Position numbers and translations under genes: made by a program | Shown here: positions 25,946 through 37,235 of the stretch, piece after piece | Layout of the letters: each line of letters starts with the position of its first letter | Position numbering within the stretch: the stretch's first letter is position 1 | NCBI GenBank assembly: GCA_018907035.1 | Contig: JACCIC010000049.1 | Coordinates: 1,552,001-1,616,000, forward strand | Length of the DNA stretch: 64,000 nucleotides | Reading direction: 5' to 3' | Origin: Sycobia sp. Sy_11 | Lineage: Eukaryota > Arthropoda > Insecta > Hymenoptera > Epichrysomallidae | The notes under the pieces: model-generated | Databases searched by the model: none | The model's input: the letters and a program-made list of their open reading frames with translations, nothing else | Told to the model about the DNA's origin: nothing

Positions 25946-28272
25946 TTTTGCCTGAAATTACTTTAATATATTTGGGATAGAATATACTGTTGGATCTTCA
26001 AATATTTTTTATTACTGAAATATTATGCTGAGAGAAATATCTACGAAGCTTCTTCACTCTTTATTTGCCAGAATAATATTTATTGAATAAATTGAATAAT
26101 GCAATAGAGCATAGTAACTACGTATGATAAGCGTAATATTCCACAAATTTTCTTTATTTTTTCTCTTTTTTTTTTATATTTTGATCCTAATTCTTGTTCC
26201 TAATTTCTTAGATACACTAAGATTTCTTACTTTTCATTTTAGTCACAAGATTATAATGAGTGAAAAATTTCTATGTAAACTGGTATTTGGACTACCTTTA
26301 CAATTAGTGCAGTTCAAGGAAACGCACGTTGCGCGTATGTCCTACATCTGTATTAATGTAATCTTTGTCGATTACAGTTACGAGATAACTGATAAACATA
26401 ATATTTTCCCGTAACTTTAAAAGTATTTTCGTGGATGTAATGATGAACTTCTAAGCAAATGTGACTGATCGCCATATGACTCGTAGGTGCTTGATTTGAG
26501 CCTGCTCTTTTCTGCCTTTTTATAATTTAGTTTAGTATCAACTAAAAACTTGCTTGCTCCTTGCAAATCAGCTGGGACGAAAAATACCATTGATATTACA
26601 ATCGAATGGTTTGAATTCGAACTTAGTAAATCTACGTAGGTGTTTGGCCATATCTCTAGTTTTTTTTAATTTTATTAAAGCCGTTTTTTAGAGGCTTTAC
26701 AACACAATGAATGGGTTCTCTGCGAAAGTGTCAGTTTTCGTAATAAAATATAAATATTACGAGAGGGTTTTTTTGTTTACCTTTGAGCAAGATTTTTCAT
26801 TTGATGAAATTAATTGTAATAAACTTATCATCACGGCCATTCACTTTTCGTCTAAGTTGCGGACTGCCGACGAAATCCCGCAATCTGTCGTTCATACATT
26901 TATTCTATTTACCGGTATATTTTATTCATTTCTTTCCGGCTTCCATAGTTTTTCCTAATCTTTGGAAGAAGATACATGTTATCCCATTGAAAAATGTATC
27001 TATCTTCCTGTCCATCTGACTTTGTATCCATTTCCATCTTGGGCTCTCTTCCTGTCTCTCTCTCTCTCTCTCTCTCTCAAAGCATACTACCGAACTGCTT
27101 TGCTGAAGCTAACGAATGATATTAGAATAACTTGAATAGAAATTCAATAAAAAGTAAGTCATATCTTGTTCATATCTTTCTTCTCATATTGTCATATCTT
27201 CTTCATATATATAAGGAATTATCGGTTACTGTATTAAGGAAGAAATTTTTCTGATTCACTGGAAAGAACAGAGATTGGTTCTTGCTAAAGGGAATAAAAC
27301 CTTACATGATCTATTATCATGCTCATCTCTTTGCATATTCGACATCATAGTAAGGATGTTTGCAAAAATTATTTATCTTATTATATGATATTCATGTATA
27401 GCACATATACCTGAATCTGCTATAGATAGAGTTTGGATAGGCTTGGATGGTGGTAAAGGACATTCAGCCTTCGACACTAATGACAGATTAGTGGGTATTT
27501 ATGAAGTGACTAGAAGATGAATCAATACAACGAGTAGCTAACTGGCTAAGAAAAAAGGATCTTAAATTAGTTGCAGAAAAAATTAAGGTAGTGTTCATGC
27601 TCCGAACAAAAAAGATAATATACCAGTAAGCTTACTAATTCCTTTTTACGCTCGTCATTATCTTCTAGGTCGCTGTATTAAATTGAATACTGATAAATCG
27701 TATAAGTTTCCACGAATTTTGAATATTTCCTCATTTAATGATATGTAGTTTATGACCTATATTAATAACAATTATTCAAGTTGTGCGATCTCGTTTTTGC
27801 TTTTCCTTTGCATTGTATAAACACAATCCTTTTTATATTCTCGTCGCCAGTGTTATATATTTATTGAGAGATGATGGAATGTTTAAGAAATAGTCATAAT
27901 ATAAATATTGCTGTATTACTAGTGAAAAAGTGTTAGATTACATTGATGGTTTCGCTGAAGTTCTTGACAAACAACTGCCTCTTACTATGTTTATGTACGA
28001 TATTCTTAGTTCTGTATACTACATATTTGAAACTAATTTTTTTACATACATTATACTGAATAAAAAATATATTCTATTTTTGATTCTCTGCAGTCATTCA
28101 AAATAAAAATAAGAGAAAATGTGTTCAATTAATTAAATTTTTCTTGTAGCCTTTCAAAAATTTTTACTTTTTTTATTGTATTATTGCAGTCTATATAAAT
28201 TATATAATTATATTATAGCAATTATAAAATTATAAAGTATTGCAAATTTAAAAAAAAAGTAAATCTATCGTA

Positions 28273-28279
<7 letters not shown>

Positions 28280-28332
<53 letters not shown>
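28280..28332. repeat. (TA)n microsatellite
   Basis: A pure TA run of about 53 bp, roughly 180 bp downstream of gene C's stop codon. Confidence 0.95.
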
Positions 28333-28334
<2 letters not shown>

Positions 28335-28514
28335 TAGAATTTCCATTGTATCAATGCAAATGTAAAAAATACTTTTACATTTTTTCTTATAAAAGGAAAG
28401 AAAATATTAATAATAGAGTCTCAAAATAGTTGGTTTTATTAATCTATAAACTTTCAAATTTTAAGTACTCTTTATAGTAAAATGCATTACAGTTTATAAT
28501 TATTATATTATTCC

Positions 28515-30089
28515 TTATTTTATTAGTACTTCTGTATTCCAAGCGAAGTGAACGGCAGGAGGTGTTATTTCATATTTACTATCTGTTGTGAAAAATTCAA
28601 TTTCACTTAAAATATATGGAATGAAACGTGTGATTCTAGTAAAAATATTGTATCTTTGTTCACCGCAAGCATAGGTCGAAGCGATGCCTAGAAGCAATGG
28701 CTGAAAAGGTTCGACCATAACACTACCACCATCTCTCTAAAAAAAGATTATAGATTTAATTGATTATAACTGAATGAAATATAACTGAAAATAAATTTAA
28801 TATATTCAAATAATTAAATATACTAAAAGAAATAAAAATAACTTCATATTTCTTAGTAAAAAATATAGACATTTTTTTCTATATTAATTCAATTCATATT
28901 CATTTTTATATTTATAGCACGCTTAATACTGGCGTTAATGAGAGCTCTTCATAATATTAGTTTGCAATGTAAGCTGATAATTGATTGAATTTACCTGATC
29001 ACATAATCCCATATCTATTGGTGTAAATGTACAAATGTGAGTTACAGTGATAATACGATTTGAAAATTGTTCTTGGCATTGTGCTCGAGTCAGAGTTTTC
29101 ATCATAACTTTTGTTAAATTAGATGAATTTTGATCAGGTGCATTACTCTCATATCCGAAAACAGCTACGACTGAGTTTTGAACTGGAGATTTCAATTGTG
29201 GAGCTGGCAATAATACTTGCTCTAACGATAATGATTTATCTAATGGATGAAGAAGCTAAATTGAGAGCAAAAGATAAATTTCATTCGAAATTATTGTAAA
29301 ACAATTATATCGATAGAAATAATACATATCAAAAGTTATGAATTGCAAGATACGAACAAAACATTATTATAACTTATATTACATCATGAAATATATTTAT
29401 AAATTCTTGTTTAAATTTTATTGAAGAGAATCGCTTTGTATAGCGCTGACCGGTAAATCTCCTATATTCAATAGAGAAAATTTCATGAATTTACAAGAGA
29501 TATTTTAGAAAAACTCACGACAACTTACATATTTCAAAGAATGATAGATGCGAAAAGAATTATTAATGGAAACTCACATGAACTATGGCTATGTCATTCT
29601 CAAGTAGATTGTAGACAGTTTTATTGAAGTCTGGATGATGTGATATTCTTTTAACAGGGTAGCCTATACATTGATTCATCATTCTTGATCCAATTTTGAT
29701 TTCTACTTTCGCTGAAATTGGTCTTGTGTTCACCACATCTCTAACGCAATGAGCAGCTGTTATGAGATGAGCATCTGTAATCAATGCAGCAACACAAGCA
29801 TACGAATTATTGATAGTTAGATATCCTACAAAGCGGCCCTCATTTTCTTGTACTTCGTGATTACCAAAAATTCTTGGTTTGATATCTCTAGCATTGATAA
29901 CTATAACATATACGTTAGAAAATAAATTTTATCCATCTCTACAATTTTTATATATTTATAGTTTTACTTTTTATAATATAATAAAAAAATATTATTTATC
30001 GTTAAAATGAGAATTGAAATTGAAATCTTCATTAATATTTTACCTATGAATACACAGAAAATATACAGGAAATCCTCTATAGTAATCAT
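28515..30089 (-). CDS. Secreted S1 serine protease homologue C (four exons, Ser replaced by Gly)
   Basis: The exons are complement of 30044-30089, 29578-29900, 28995-29255 and 28515-28736. The phases are 1-0-0 with GT/AG junctions, and they join to 283 residues. Exon 1 (MITIEDFLYIFCVFI) is a hydrophobic leader with an unusual acidic pair near its start. The probable activation site is KPR|IFGN at 23-29. His66 (TAAHC) and Asp118 (ENDIAIVH) are intact. The active-site motif is RDGGSV at 211-216 instead of GDSGSV. Ser is therefore Gly213 and the oxyanion-hole Gly193 is Arg211. The codon is GGT where gene B has AGT, a single transition. A Cys220 equivalent (TYACGE) is kept and the tail has PPAVHFAW. 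It is the closest paralogue of B and the most compact member. Loss of activity looks recent, since the rest of the fold is conserved. It is probably secreted as a non-catalytic homologue. Confidence 0.88.
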
Positions 30090-30140
30090 AACTCTATATG
30101 TTTAATAAGAAACCATTATGCTATAAATGATCCATATCTT

Positions 30141-30141
<1 letters not shown>

Positions 30142-30196
<55 letters not shown>
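30142..30196. repeat. (TA)n microsatellite in the gene C leader region
   Basis: A TA run of about 55 bp that directly abuts the TATA-like box of gene C. It lies between the conserved GATA element and the start codon. Confidence 0.95.
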
Positions 30197-30205
<9 letters not shown>

Positions 30206-30220
30206 GTTATAATCTTATCT
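30197..30220 (-). promoter_or_regulatory. Gene C promoter: GATA element plus TATA-like box
   Basis: On the minus strand AGATAAGATTA (30220-30210) is followed by CTATATATAC. This matches the promoters of A and B. Downstream the sequence runs into the (TA)n microsatellite, which makes the real TATA position uncertain. Confidence 0.55.
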
Positions 30221-30426
30221 TTTCTTCTAATTTTTATGAAATATAAATAACATTTATCAGTTTACAATGATTAAAATGTAGAAATATCTGATTAGCATAT
30301 TTAATTTAAATATAATATTTTAGCAGCTGCATTATTGAAAAAAATATTTATCATAAAAATTTAGAAACATTTTTCAGGCATTTACCAAATGAATTATCAT
30401 CATATTTTCTTAATATGAAGTATTCA

Positions 30427-30429
<3 letters not shown>

Positions 30430-30478
<49 letters not shown>
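30430..30478. repeat. (TA)n microsatellite
   Basis: A pure TA run of about 49 bp. Confidence 0.95.
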
Positions 30479-30486
<8 letters not shown>

Positions 30487-31920
30487 CAAATTACTCCCTT
30501 TATTTAACAATTGTGGGTTAATGTTTTAATATATTAGTTACTTCCATGATTTATACTGTCTTTGTTATTTTACATATACTGTTATTACATATAAACAAAT
30601 TTATCTAAAGAAATTTATCATTTTGATAGTTACTTATTAATTTCTGGACAGTAGTAGGCGTAGGTTTTTCATTAATAATGATACCATGATATAAAAAAAA
30701 ACAAGCATTGTTTCAAAAGTTATAGTCGCTTAGCCACATTGACCTTGGTTAGAAATCTTGACCCTTATCAAAACATAACTTTTTAGTTTCTTATTAATAG
30801 TATTACATGATGATTCGGTAGTCCTTACTATTTGATCCGCTTTCAATCGATAATAAATTAGAATCATATGTTTTCTAATGTATTCCCTACCGTTTTAGAT
30901 CTTTGATTTTATCGATGCTGTCGAAGCACGAACCCTCCATACGTGAGGATTCATTACGAGAATAGGTACTCATCACAAACAATAAATTAAATTATAAAAC
31001 CTAATTCCAAGAATACGTATACAGTCTCATAGTTTTAGTCTATGAATGAAAATTAAAGTCTGGTAATTAGCAAACTAATGTAATGTTGATTATTGCTTGT
31101 TGTACTGGAAGTTTATAGTACTCTACAGCGATTCCATTTGCGAAGCCAAACCAAAACTACATATATGTTCTGGACATTTTTTCTATAACTTGTAGAAATG
31201 GTACTAATATTTTCAAATATTAAATATTATCTGATGCTAATGACAGATTCGTGAAAAAAAATTAACATCGAATCCCATTTGAAATCTTCAAATCTTCTTT
31301 ATCAATTGCTGCAGTTGTCACTGGCTGTTTTCATTGATTAGATCGCCGTAGGCGGTGGAGATAAATAGACTCGCGGCGTTTTTTTCCTACAGCTCTTATT
31401 CATTCGTTACGTGGGCTCGATCGGGAGTAAAATAGTATACGGTATGCAATTGTAATCATGTCAAAACATTTTTGCTACATGTTTGATTTTTAAATAAGAA
31501 TTGCTTTATTAATATTGCTTTATTTTAATGAGCTAAATAAAATAATGATAAAATAAAAAAAAAAAATCTTTATCTAGATAAAATCAAGTTTATTTTTGAT
31601 ATTTTTAAGGTGACTATGACTGAAGTACAGGTGATATCTCTCTGTATATAGTAAATGGTCCCTTTAGTTCAACATGGATTTTATATTCTTTGGTTTTTAC
31701 AATTCATATGTGTTTTTCCTAAACTACTTCGTTAATCATCGGGCTGATTGTTGACAAATACAGGCTAGATGTGTACGAATGTATCGGGGCCATACTAGTG
31801 TGCATTTTGAATATTTTGTACTGATATTTTTCAATCGAATTTTTTCTTAGAGAAGCTGAAGTCAAATTTATTATGTCGCTCTATTTTTTATTAGCTCTGA
31901 AAGCGAGATCTCAGAAATAA
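30479..31920. other. gene-free divergent spacer between genes C and D, left part
   Basis: AT-rich DNA with a slightly GC-richer patch around 31330-31440. No exon, RNA gene or known repeat was recognised. Confidence 0.45.
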
Positions 31921-32100
31921 TTACTCTGGTTTGGCAGTTTCTATGCGTTTTTCCAAATACAATGAGATCAGGCTTGCAATTACTCTGTTGGCTTCTTCGA
32001 GTTTTATTTGATCACTAGCTTCCAATTCGAGCCACTGGCTAGACAGTGTATCAGTGAATAACTTATCCGTACTGGACTGATATTTTATTACAAAGCTGTA
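31921..32100 (-). pseudogene. Unidentified C-terminal-like open frame, possible last exon or gene relic
   Basis: An open minus-strand frame of 59 codons ends in TAA at 31921-31923. It has no ATG at its 5' end. It opens directly after CTAG, which could be a splice acceptor or an in-frame stop. The translated segment is unlike AT-rich noise: it has balanced composition and a heptad-like run (LELEASDQIKLEEANRVIA) suggesting an amphipathic helix, and it ends EKRIETAKPE. I do not recognise the family. It may be a terminal exon of an unseen gene or a processed pseudogene fragment. Confidence 0.25.
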
Positions 32101-32819
32101 CTAGCTAAATTATTTTACGCAGAGGGATAGACAATCAGATGGGTTTTCTATATTATTTAATAATATTAATAATAATATTATTTGATAATCGAGTGATATA
32201 CAATCGGTGAATACGATGCTATCATCATATGCATTTAATAGGATGAAACAATTGGTTAGAGTCACTGTAATAATGTATGTGCCACATCTTTGTCGTTTCG
32301 TTCTTTATTTTAAACATGATTTTCATTATACATTCAAATTTATGTTATCACAATACTATTCGAGCATCCTCACTGAACAAAAGTAAAGCTATCAACCCGA
32401 AAATTCTCAACACTCACTAAAGAATTTTCTAATAAGAGCAACGAACCCTAAAACAGCACATTCCTATCAATTATTACTATAAAAGACACTAACCATATGC
32501 CCCCCTCTCTCACTCTTTCGCTGTGTGTCTGTCTGTGTGTCTTTATTATTTGAAGTGAACAATCATTCAACGTGTAATTCAAAATTTAGAATAAAGAAAA
32601 TATTACTAATACTATATACGTATCGAAGTCTACCGAATATTATTCATTATAAAAGAAATGATTTGATTTAAATTTTCTTAAGAATAGCAATAAAAAATAA
32701 ACTTATATCAATATTAATTACTTGTTTATATATTATAAATTCACAAACTACATATCAGCATATTATAAATAATATTATTCGTTCGGATTTTTAAATGTCA
32801 TTTAACGTTGCTCTATTTA
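32101..32819. other. gene-free stretch
   Basis: No exon or known repeat recognised. A short TG/TC-rich patch lies near 32505-32545. Confidence 0.45.
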
Positions 32820-32987
32820 TGCTCCCACGTACTGGCGTTAAACGGCGACGCAGATCTACGATGTGTTGATAAACAAAGCACGCGTAAATTTTTGCAGCGG
32901 CACTTGTATCAGTCGGTCGAGACCAGGACTTGAACACGGAGTACCGAATTATCAGTCCTCCGCTCCAGCGATCCAGCCATCCTAGGC
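32820..32987 (-). repeat. tRNA-derived SINE copy 2
   Basis: On the minus strand it starts TGGCTGGATCGCTGGAGCGG (a box-A-like region) and has box B GTTCAAGTCCTGG about 50 bp later. It then continues into a non-tRNA body with ACGCGTGCTTTG. It matches 16076-16210. The internal polymerase III promoter layout and the two dispersed copies support a SINE. A decayed tRNA gene would not explain the shared non-tRNA body. Confidence 0.6.
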
Positions 32988-34329
32988 TTTGATTTATAGA
33001 TTTATACACAAATCTATATTAATTATTTACAATTGTTGCTTTATTATATAAACTATATAATTCAATTCTCTTATACATAGAAGATAATACTGCATTTCGA
33101 CGCAATTCTAAAAGACCTTTTTTCAATTATCATCGAATTGAGTTCAGTAAATAAAATTTCATTCATTCCTAATGTACGTAATTAAATGAGGAGTTAAATA
33201 TTGAAATTTAAAATTGAAGCTTTTTTCCTTTAATACCTCAAATTTCATTTCACTATCATTCATGTTTAAATATATATTGCATTTTTATTAAAAAAAAAAT
33301 TTCCATTTAATTCTTGATATTTGTTAGAACGTTTATTCAATTCCGAAGTACGTGTCTATATTTTATAGTTACACTTACATTTCGTTTTTTTTTTACAAAA
33401 AAATTTATACGAATTGGATTAGAAGCTGAACACGAATATTCTGCATTTTGAACAGTATTTTTGTTTTCACAATTTTTAGGATGTTTACGCCGTTTTTGAT
33501 TATCATTTTCGTAAAAGCTGCTTTTAAGCATTTTTGAGGCTATTTTTTTTAAAAAATTCATTTGGAATGCTTAATTGACAATGATTTCCATTATTCGATG
33601 AAAGTATTTAGTTTTGCTGCTTCGTATGGAATTCTTTCTGTCTATTTTATTTTTCTTTTATATTTTTCTTCTATTTAGTTCTACTTAGCTTATTCAGTCA
33701 GTATTTCATATTGTCAATCGTAATATTTTAAACAAATATATATTTCACCAAATGACACAATGTTATTAATAATGATATATAATCTAACTATGAACGCGAA
33801 AATTTAGGAATGATTATCGAAATGAAACGGTCATTAGATTAGTATAATAAATTATTTAAAAAATTTAACCATGTTAAATACTGTTATGTTAATTAATAAT
33901 AATGTTTATTTCAATATTGAACGTATCATAAAATATTATTAAAATAAATATAAGGTAATAAAATTATGATTAATAAATCTCTCTCTCCCACACTCTCAGT
34001 AATTTTTTTTAATAAATTAACTGTTATAACTATAAAAAATGTATTTTGATTTTCAACTAACTTTCTGTAAGGCACCCAGTCTATCTTTTGAGTGCGTTGC
34101 ATTATTTTGCTAATCAAAATTGCCATTTTCACTGAAACAAATGATGTTTTGGTTGAAATACGTGGCGATCAAATCCCCCCAAATTAGGTGACGTTATCAG
34201 CACCAGTCGAAATCCCTAGTCTCATACAGGTCGCCATAATTTATCCACTAAAATCTTACATCTATTACATTTTTTAGTGTAACTTGTTTGATTCTATTAT
34301 AAAAAACTTGACCATCACTGATGTGCCTT
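32988..34329. other. gene-free stretch
   Basis: AT-rich. A 74-codon minus-strand Lys/Asn-rich frame at 33337-33561 has no recognisable domain and is probably noise. Nothing else is supported. Confidence 0.45.
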
Positions 34330-34730
34330 CAGACAAGGATTGGACAATTGCAGGAACAATATCATGCTCTTATACGCTATTTGGAGAAGTCACTTGACTA
34401 GTTAGCCGTCAGTGTACGTCGCCACAGTGTACGCGGCAGTGTACCTCACATACATCGCTAAAGCCGTCGACCACGTCGAACACTCTGCCCTGCTACCTGC
34501 ATCCAAATCAGCAGCTGACCTATCATCCGAGATACTTACATACTTCAAGGAGTAATACTGTATGTTTGAAGTTCGATAATACTATTCGGTGATGGATGGA
34601 ATTCTGTATCTCTGAGGATTAGAAGAGGAATTAGGTAGGAAGAGCTGCTTCCTATGGTCATTTTCAACATCATCATGAACCACCTACTCCACTTCGATCA
34701 CTACCTCAGGACTCGAGTGCGAGATTCTTT
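34330..34730 (+). mobile_element. Non-LTR retrotransposon reverse transcriptase relic (R2-like)
   Basis: One frame at 34448-34555 reads YIAKAVDHVEHSALLPASKS, corresponding to the first catalytic RT block (KAFD...H..L). About 100 bp later PMVIFNIIMNHLLHFDHYL matches the block that follows GVRQGDPLSP. The pairing is most like R2-type elements. Internal stops and frameshifts show that it is inactive. Confidence 0.6.
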
Positions 34731-35514
34731 TTTTTGAACCAAAAATCGATTGTTTATCATACCCAATCAAAATATTAATTAATCTCTAGTAGTAATAATA
34801 TATGTTGTTTCACGCCATTGAATGAAAATTATTTGTAGCTATGTCAATTTTAAAGTCTTATTTCAAGTAATTATTATATAACTTTATTATGTTAAAACGA
34901 TAGAAAGGGTTACTACAAAAACAATAAGCTATTGAATAATGGATATGCGATAAGTAAAAAAAAAAGAAATCTATAATAATCTTATAAATTAAGTAATTTC
35001 GAAAATTATCATAATTTTCGTCCGAACCAGTGAGAAATTCAATTGAATAATCTTGTCGTAATGAAGATTCTGAACCAGCCATCTGTTCATCAATCCTGCT
35101 ATGACGATAACGGCTGATCACCAGTCATAGATTGGAAATTTGGAACATCCACAGTGTCGTAGTATGCTTATATTTCGAAGTCTTGATAGTACAGATTGGC
35201 CAATGAATTTTCAACAATAGCAATTCCCATAAGCTAGTAGCTGAAAATGCTAGTTACAGAAAGCGGTCAAAAAAGTCTTATTGATAATCAGTATGAAAGC
35301 AGATAAATACACAGGCTCGTCTTATAACCTTAAACAGACAATAAAACTCCAAAGAGTTAGCCGTGATATTTTATGCTCCGAAAGTGAGAGCCAGCTAGTC
35401 TGCCTCTTCTGTATTTCACATTCTAAGTAAATGTGAGCCAGTAAAAAAGTGATAATATACAATGCAGAGGCGACATGTAGCACATTTGCTAGATTCACCT
35501 CTGCAGAGGAGTGA

Positions 35515-35571
<57 letters not shown>

Positions 35572-36774
35572 CGTTTGTGAGAGAGCAAACATAAAGTATA
35601 TGCGAGCCTCGGAATTTAGGAAAATTAGCTAATGAATCAAAAAGTGAATTGGGAAAATTACATGAAGGGACGCCTGAACTCCGGTGACACCCTCAAACGT
35701 AGCAATATCTGTAGTTATAACCTAATGTTTGTTTTAGACTTAGTTGTTTTTCTATTTCATAATCAACCTTATTATCAAATCTACATACTTTAATAATAAT
35801 TGGTATGAATTGGTCACTCTGCCCAAAAATTAAACAATCTACGAAATGCTTAACTTTTTAATGAACATTTGTCAAAAAAAAAAATTATGAGTTACATACC
35901 ATACGCATATCTTGAATATATGGTATGTAATTCATATAATAGAATCGTTGTTGTTATAGAAGATCTATCCTCTTTTAATAATAAATTATTCGTATTAGTT
36001 TTATAATTAACGAATTCAATACTTATCGTCATTGCTTAGTGATCTTATGTCAAATCACTATTGTTTGAATAAGCCGATATGAAATAATAAATTGTAAGTA
36101 ACATAAAGAATTAATAAAAGAATTAGGTTTATGACATGTCAGGTACATTTTCTTTAAACTTATTTATTTAATAGCTATTTGGCAAATATTTGTCGATTTA
36201 TTATTGTACTTTCAAATTATTAATACATAAATTATATTATTATATTATGTTATAATTTAATATTAATATTATATGATTTTTTTTATTAAATTATTATGTA
36301 CGTATCATAACATTATAAATGTAATTTCATAGAATATGCAATTATTTTTCAAGACAATACAAAACAAGACAGAGTCAACTTTTATCCAGCAAACAAGATG
36401 CAAAATAAGATAGCAATTCTTAGGATTTCTCAAGACGATCGCAATATTTAAAAAAATATAGTATTGCCTTCCTTTTCTGCAGAAGTATTAATAAAATATT
36501 AATAAAATTTTCAATAAACTAAATTAGTTTTATTCCATATCTAAAACAATTTCATATGGCATTAAAACATCGTTTCTGTTTTGAAATTTTTTTAATTAAA
36601 ATATCATTCATACAATCCTTTCTGTTACAAAAATTTAAAACTATGCTGAATACTAATACTATAATTTATTTAAAGACATTTTAATTGTGTATTTTTTTAC
36701 ACGAATCAATGTTTTAAAAAGATTTTAAATAATTTGGATGAGAAATCATTGTCAATCAAAGGATGATAACAAAT
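34731..36774. other. gene-free stretch
   Basis: It contains the (GA)n run at 35521-35568. No exon, RNA or transposon was recognised. The DNA from about 35900 to 36700 is extremely AT-rich. Confidence 0.5.
35521..35568. repeat. (GA)n microsatellite
   Basis: A nearly pure GA run of about 48 bp. An apparent Leu/Ser-rich frame across it is a repeat artefact. Confidence 0.96.
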
Positions 36775-36892
36775 TGATAAATACTTTGGTCAGTATTACA
36801 GTCTTTACACTATCATATATTATACTAATATAATGACTGTCAGTCAGACTGTCCTTGTTTATAATCACCCTCAGAGAATCTGAAATAGAAAT
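36775..36892. repeat. Partial copy of the inverted-repeat element family
   Basis: It carries the terminal block (GATAAATACTTTGGTCAGTA, then ACAGTCTTTACACTATC), then GACTGTCAGTCAGACTGTCC and GAATCTGAAAT. This matches one arm plus inner sequence of the complete copy at 48995-49263. No matching right arm is visible. It ends about 340 bp upstream of gene D. Confidence 0.6.
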
Positions 36893-37171
36893 TACTATTG
36901 ATGATAACAAAACATTTTATGAAATATCTTAAAACGACTATTATTGTCCAGTAATTAATCTGAAATTATTTGAGATATTTGAACCCAATTCAATTTACCT
37001 GAAAGATTAACCAATGGTATCCTGTTTAAATTTTTTCGAAAAGAAGTACACATCAGACTCATAAAAAATTTTCGACTCATCAAATTAGCTAATAAAGTGT
37101 CGAATATAGAATTTTTTTCTGCGAAAACGGAAGTGATAACTATGTAATCTATTCTTATTATAGCTCTAATT

Positions 37172-37200
37172 TTTCTTATCAATTTTATTCGTATATAAAT
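37172..37200 (+). promoter_or_regulatory. Gene D promoter: GATA element plus TATA box
   Basis: TTTCTTATCA (37172-37181, a GATA site on the opposite strand) is followed 12 bp later by TATAAAT inside TATATAAAT. Gene E has the same two elements at the same spacing. A TATA box here predicts transcription from about 37220, essentially at the first ATG (37218). Confidence 0.65.
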
Positions 37201-37235
37201 TAAGTGTCAATTAAAATATGGTATCGATTATTAAA

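Larger units (their letters stand above)
24371..28434. other. B-C intergenic stretch, no gene recognised
   Basis: It holds a (TA)n run at 25004-25045, a TTTACA tandem array at 25906-25945 and a (TC)n run near 27051-27078. Around 27410-27560 an open stretch reads DRVWIGLDGGKGHSAF, but I could not place it in a family. Other frames here are short and AT-rich. Confidence 0.5.

Noticed and set aside
26124..27019. Three partly overlapping plus-strand frames of 78-96 codons
   Set aside because: They are Phe/Ile/Leu-rich, AT-driven, without splice context or domains.
27410..27560. Open stretch with WIGLDGGKGHSAF as a possible transposase or host exon
   Set aside because: The resemblance to a known family was too weak to name, and stops follow quickly. 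It is left unassigned.
32880..32987. A functional tRNA gene on the minus strand
   Set aside because: The box A and B-like sequences are present but the arms do not pair convincingly. A second copy shares non-tRNA sequence, so a SINE is the better reading.
35322..35588. 88-codon frame with a Leu/Ser run
   Set aside because: The run is the (GA)n microsatellite read on the other strand. The rest has no recognisable feature.
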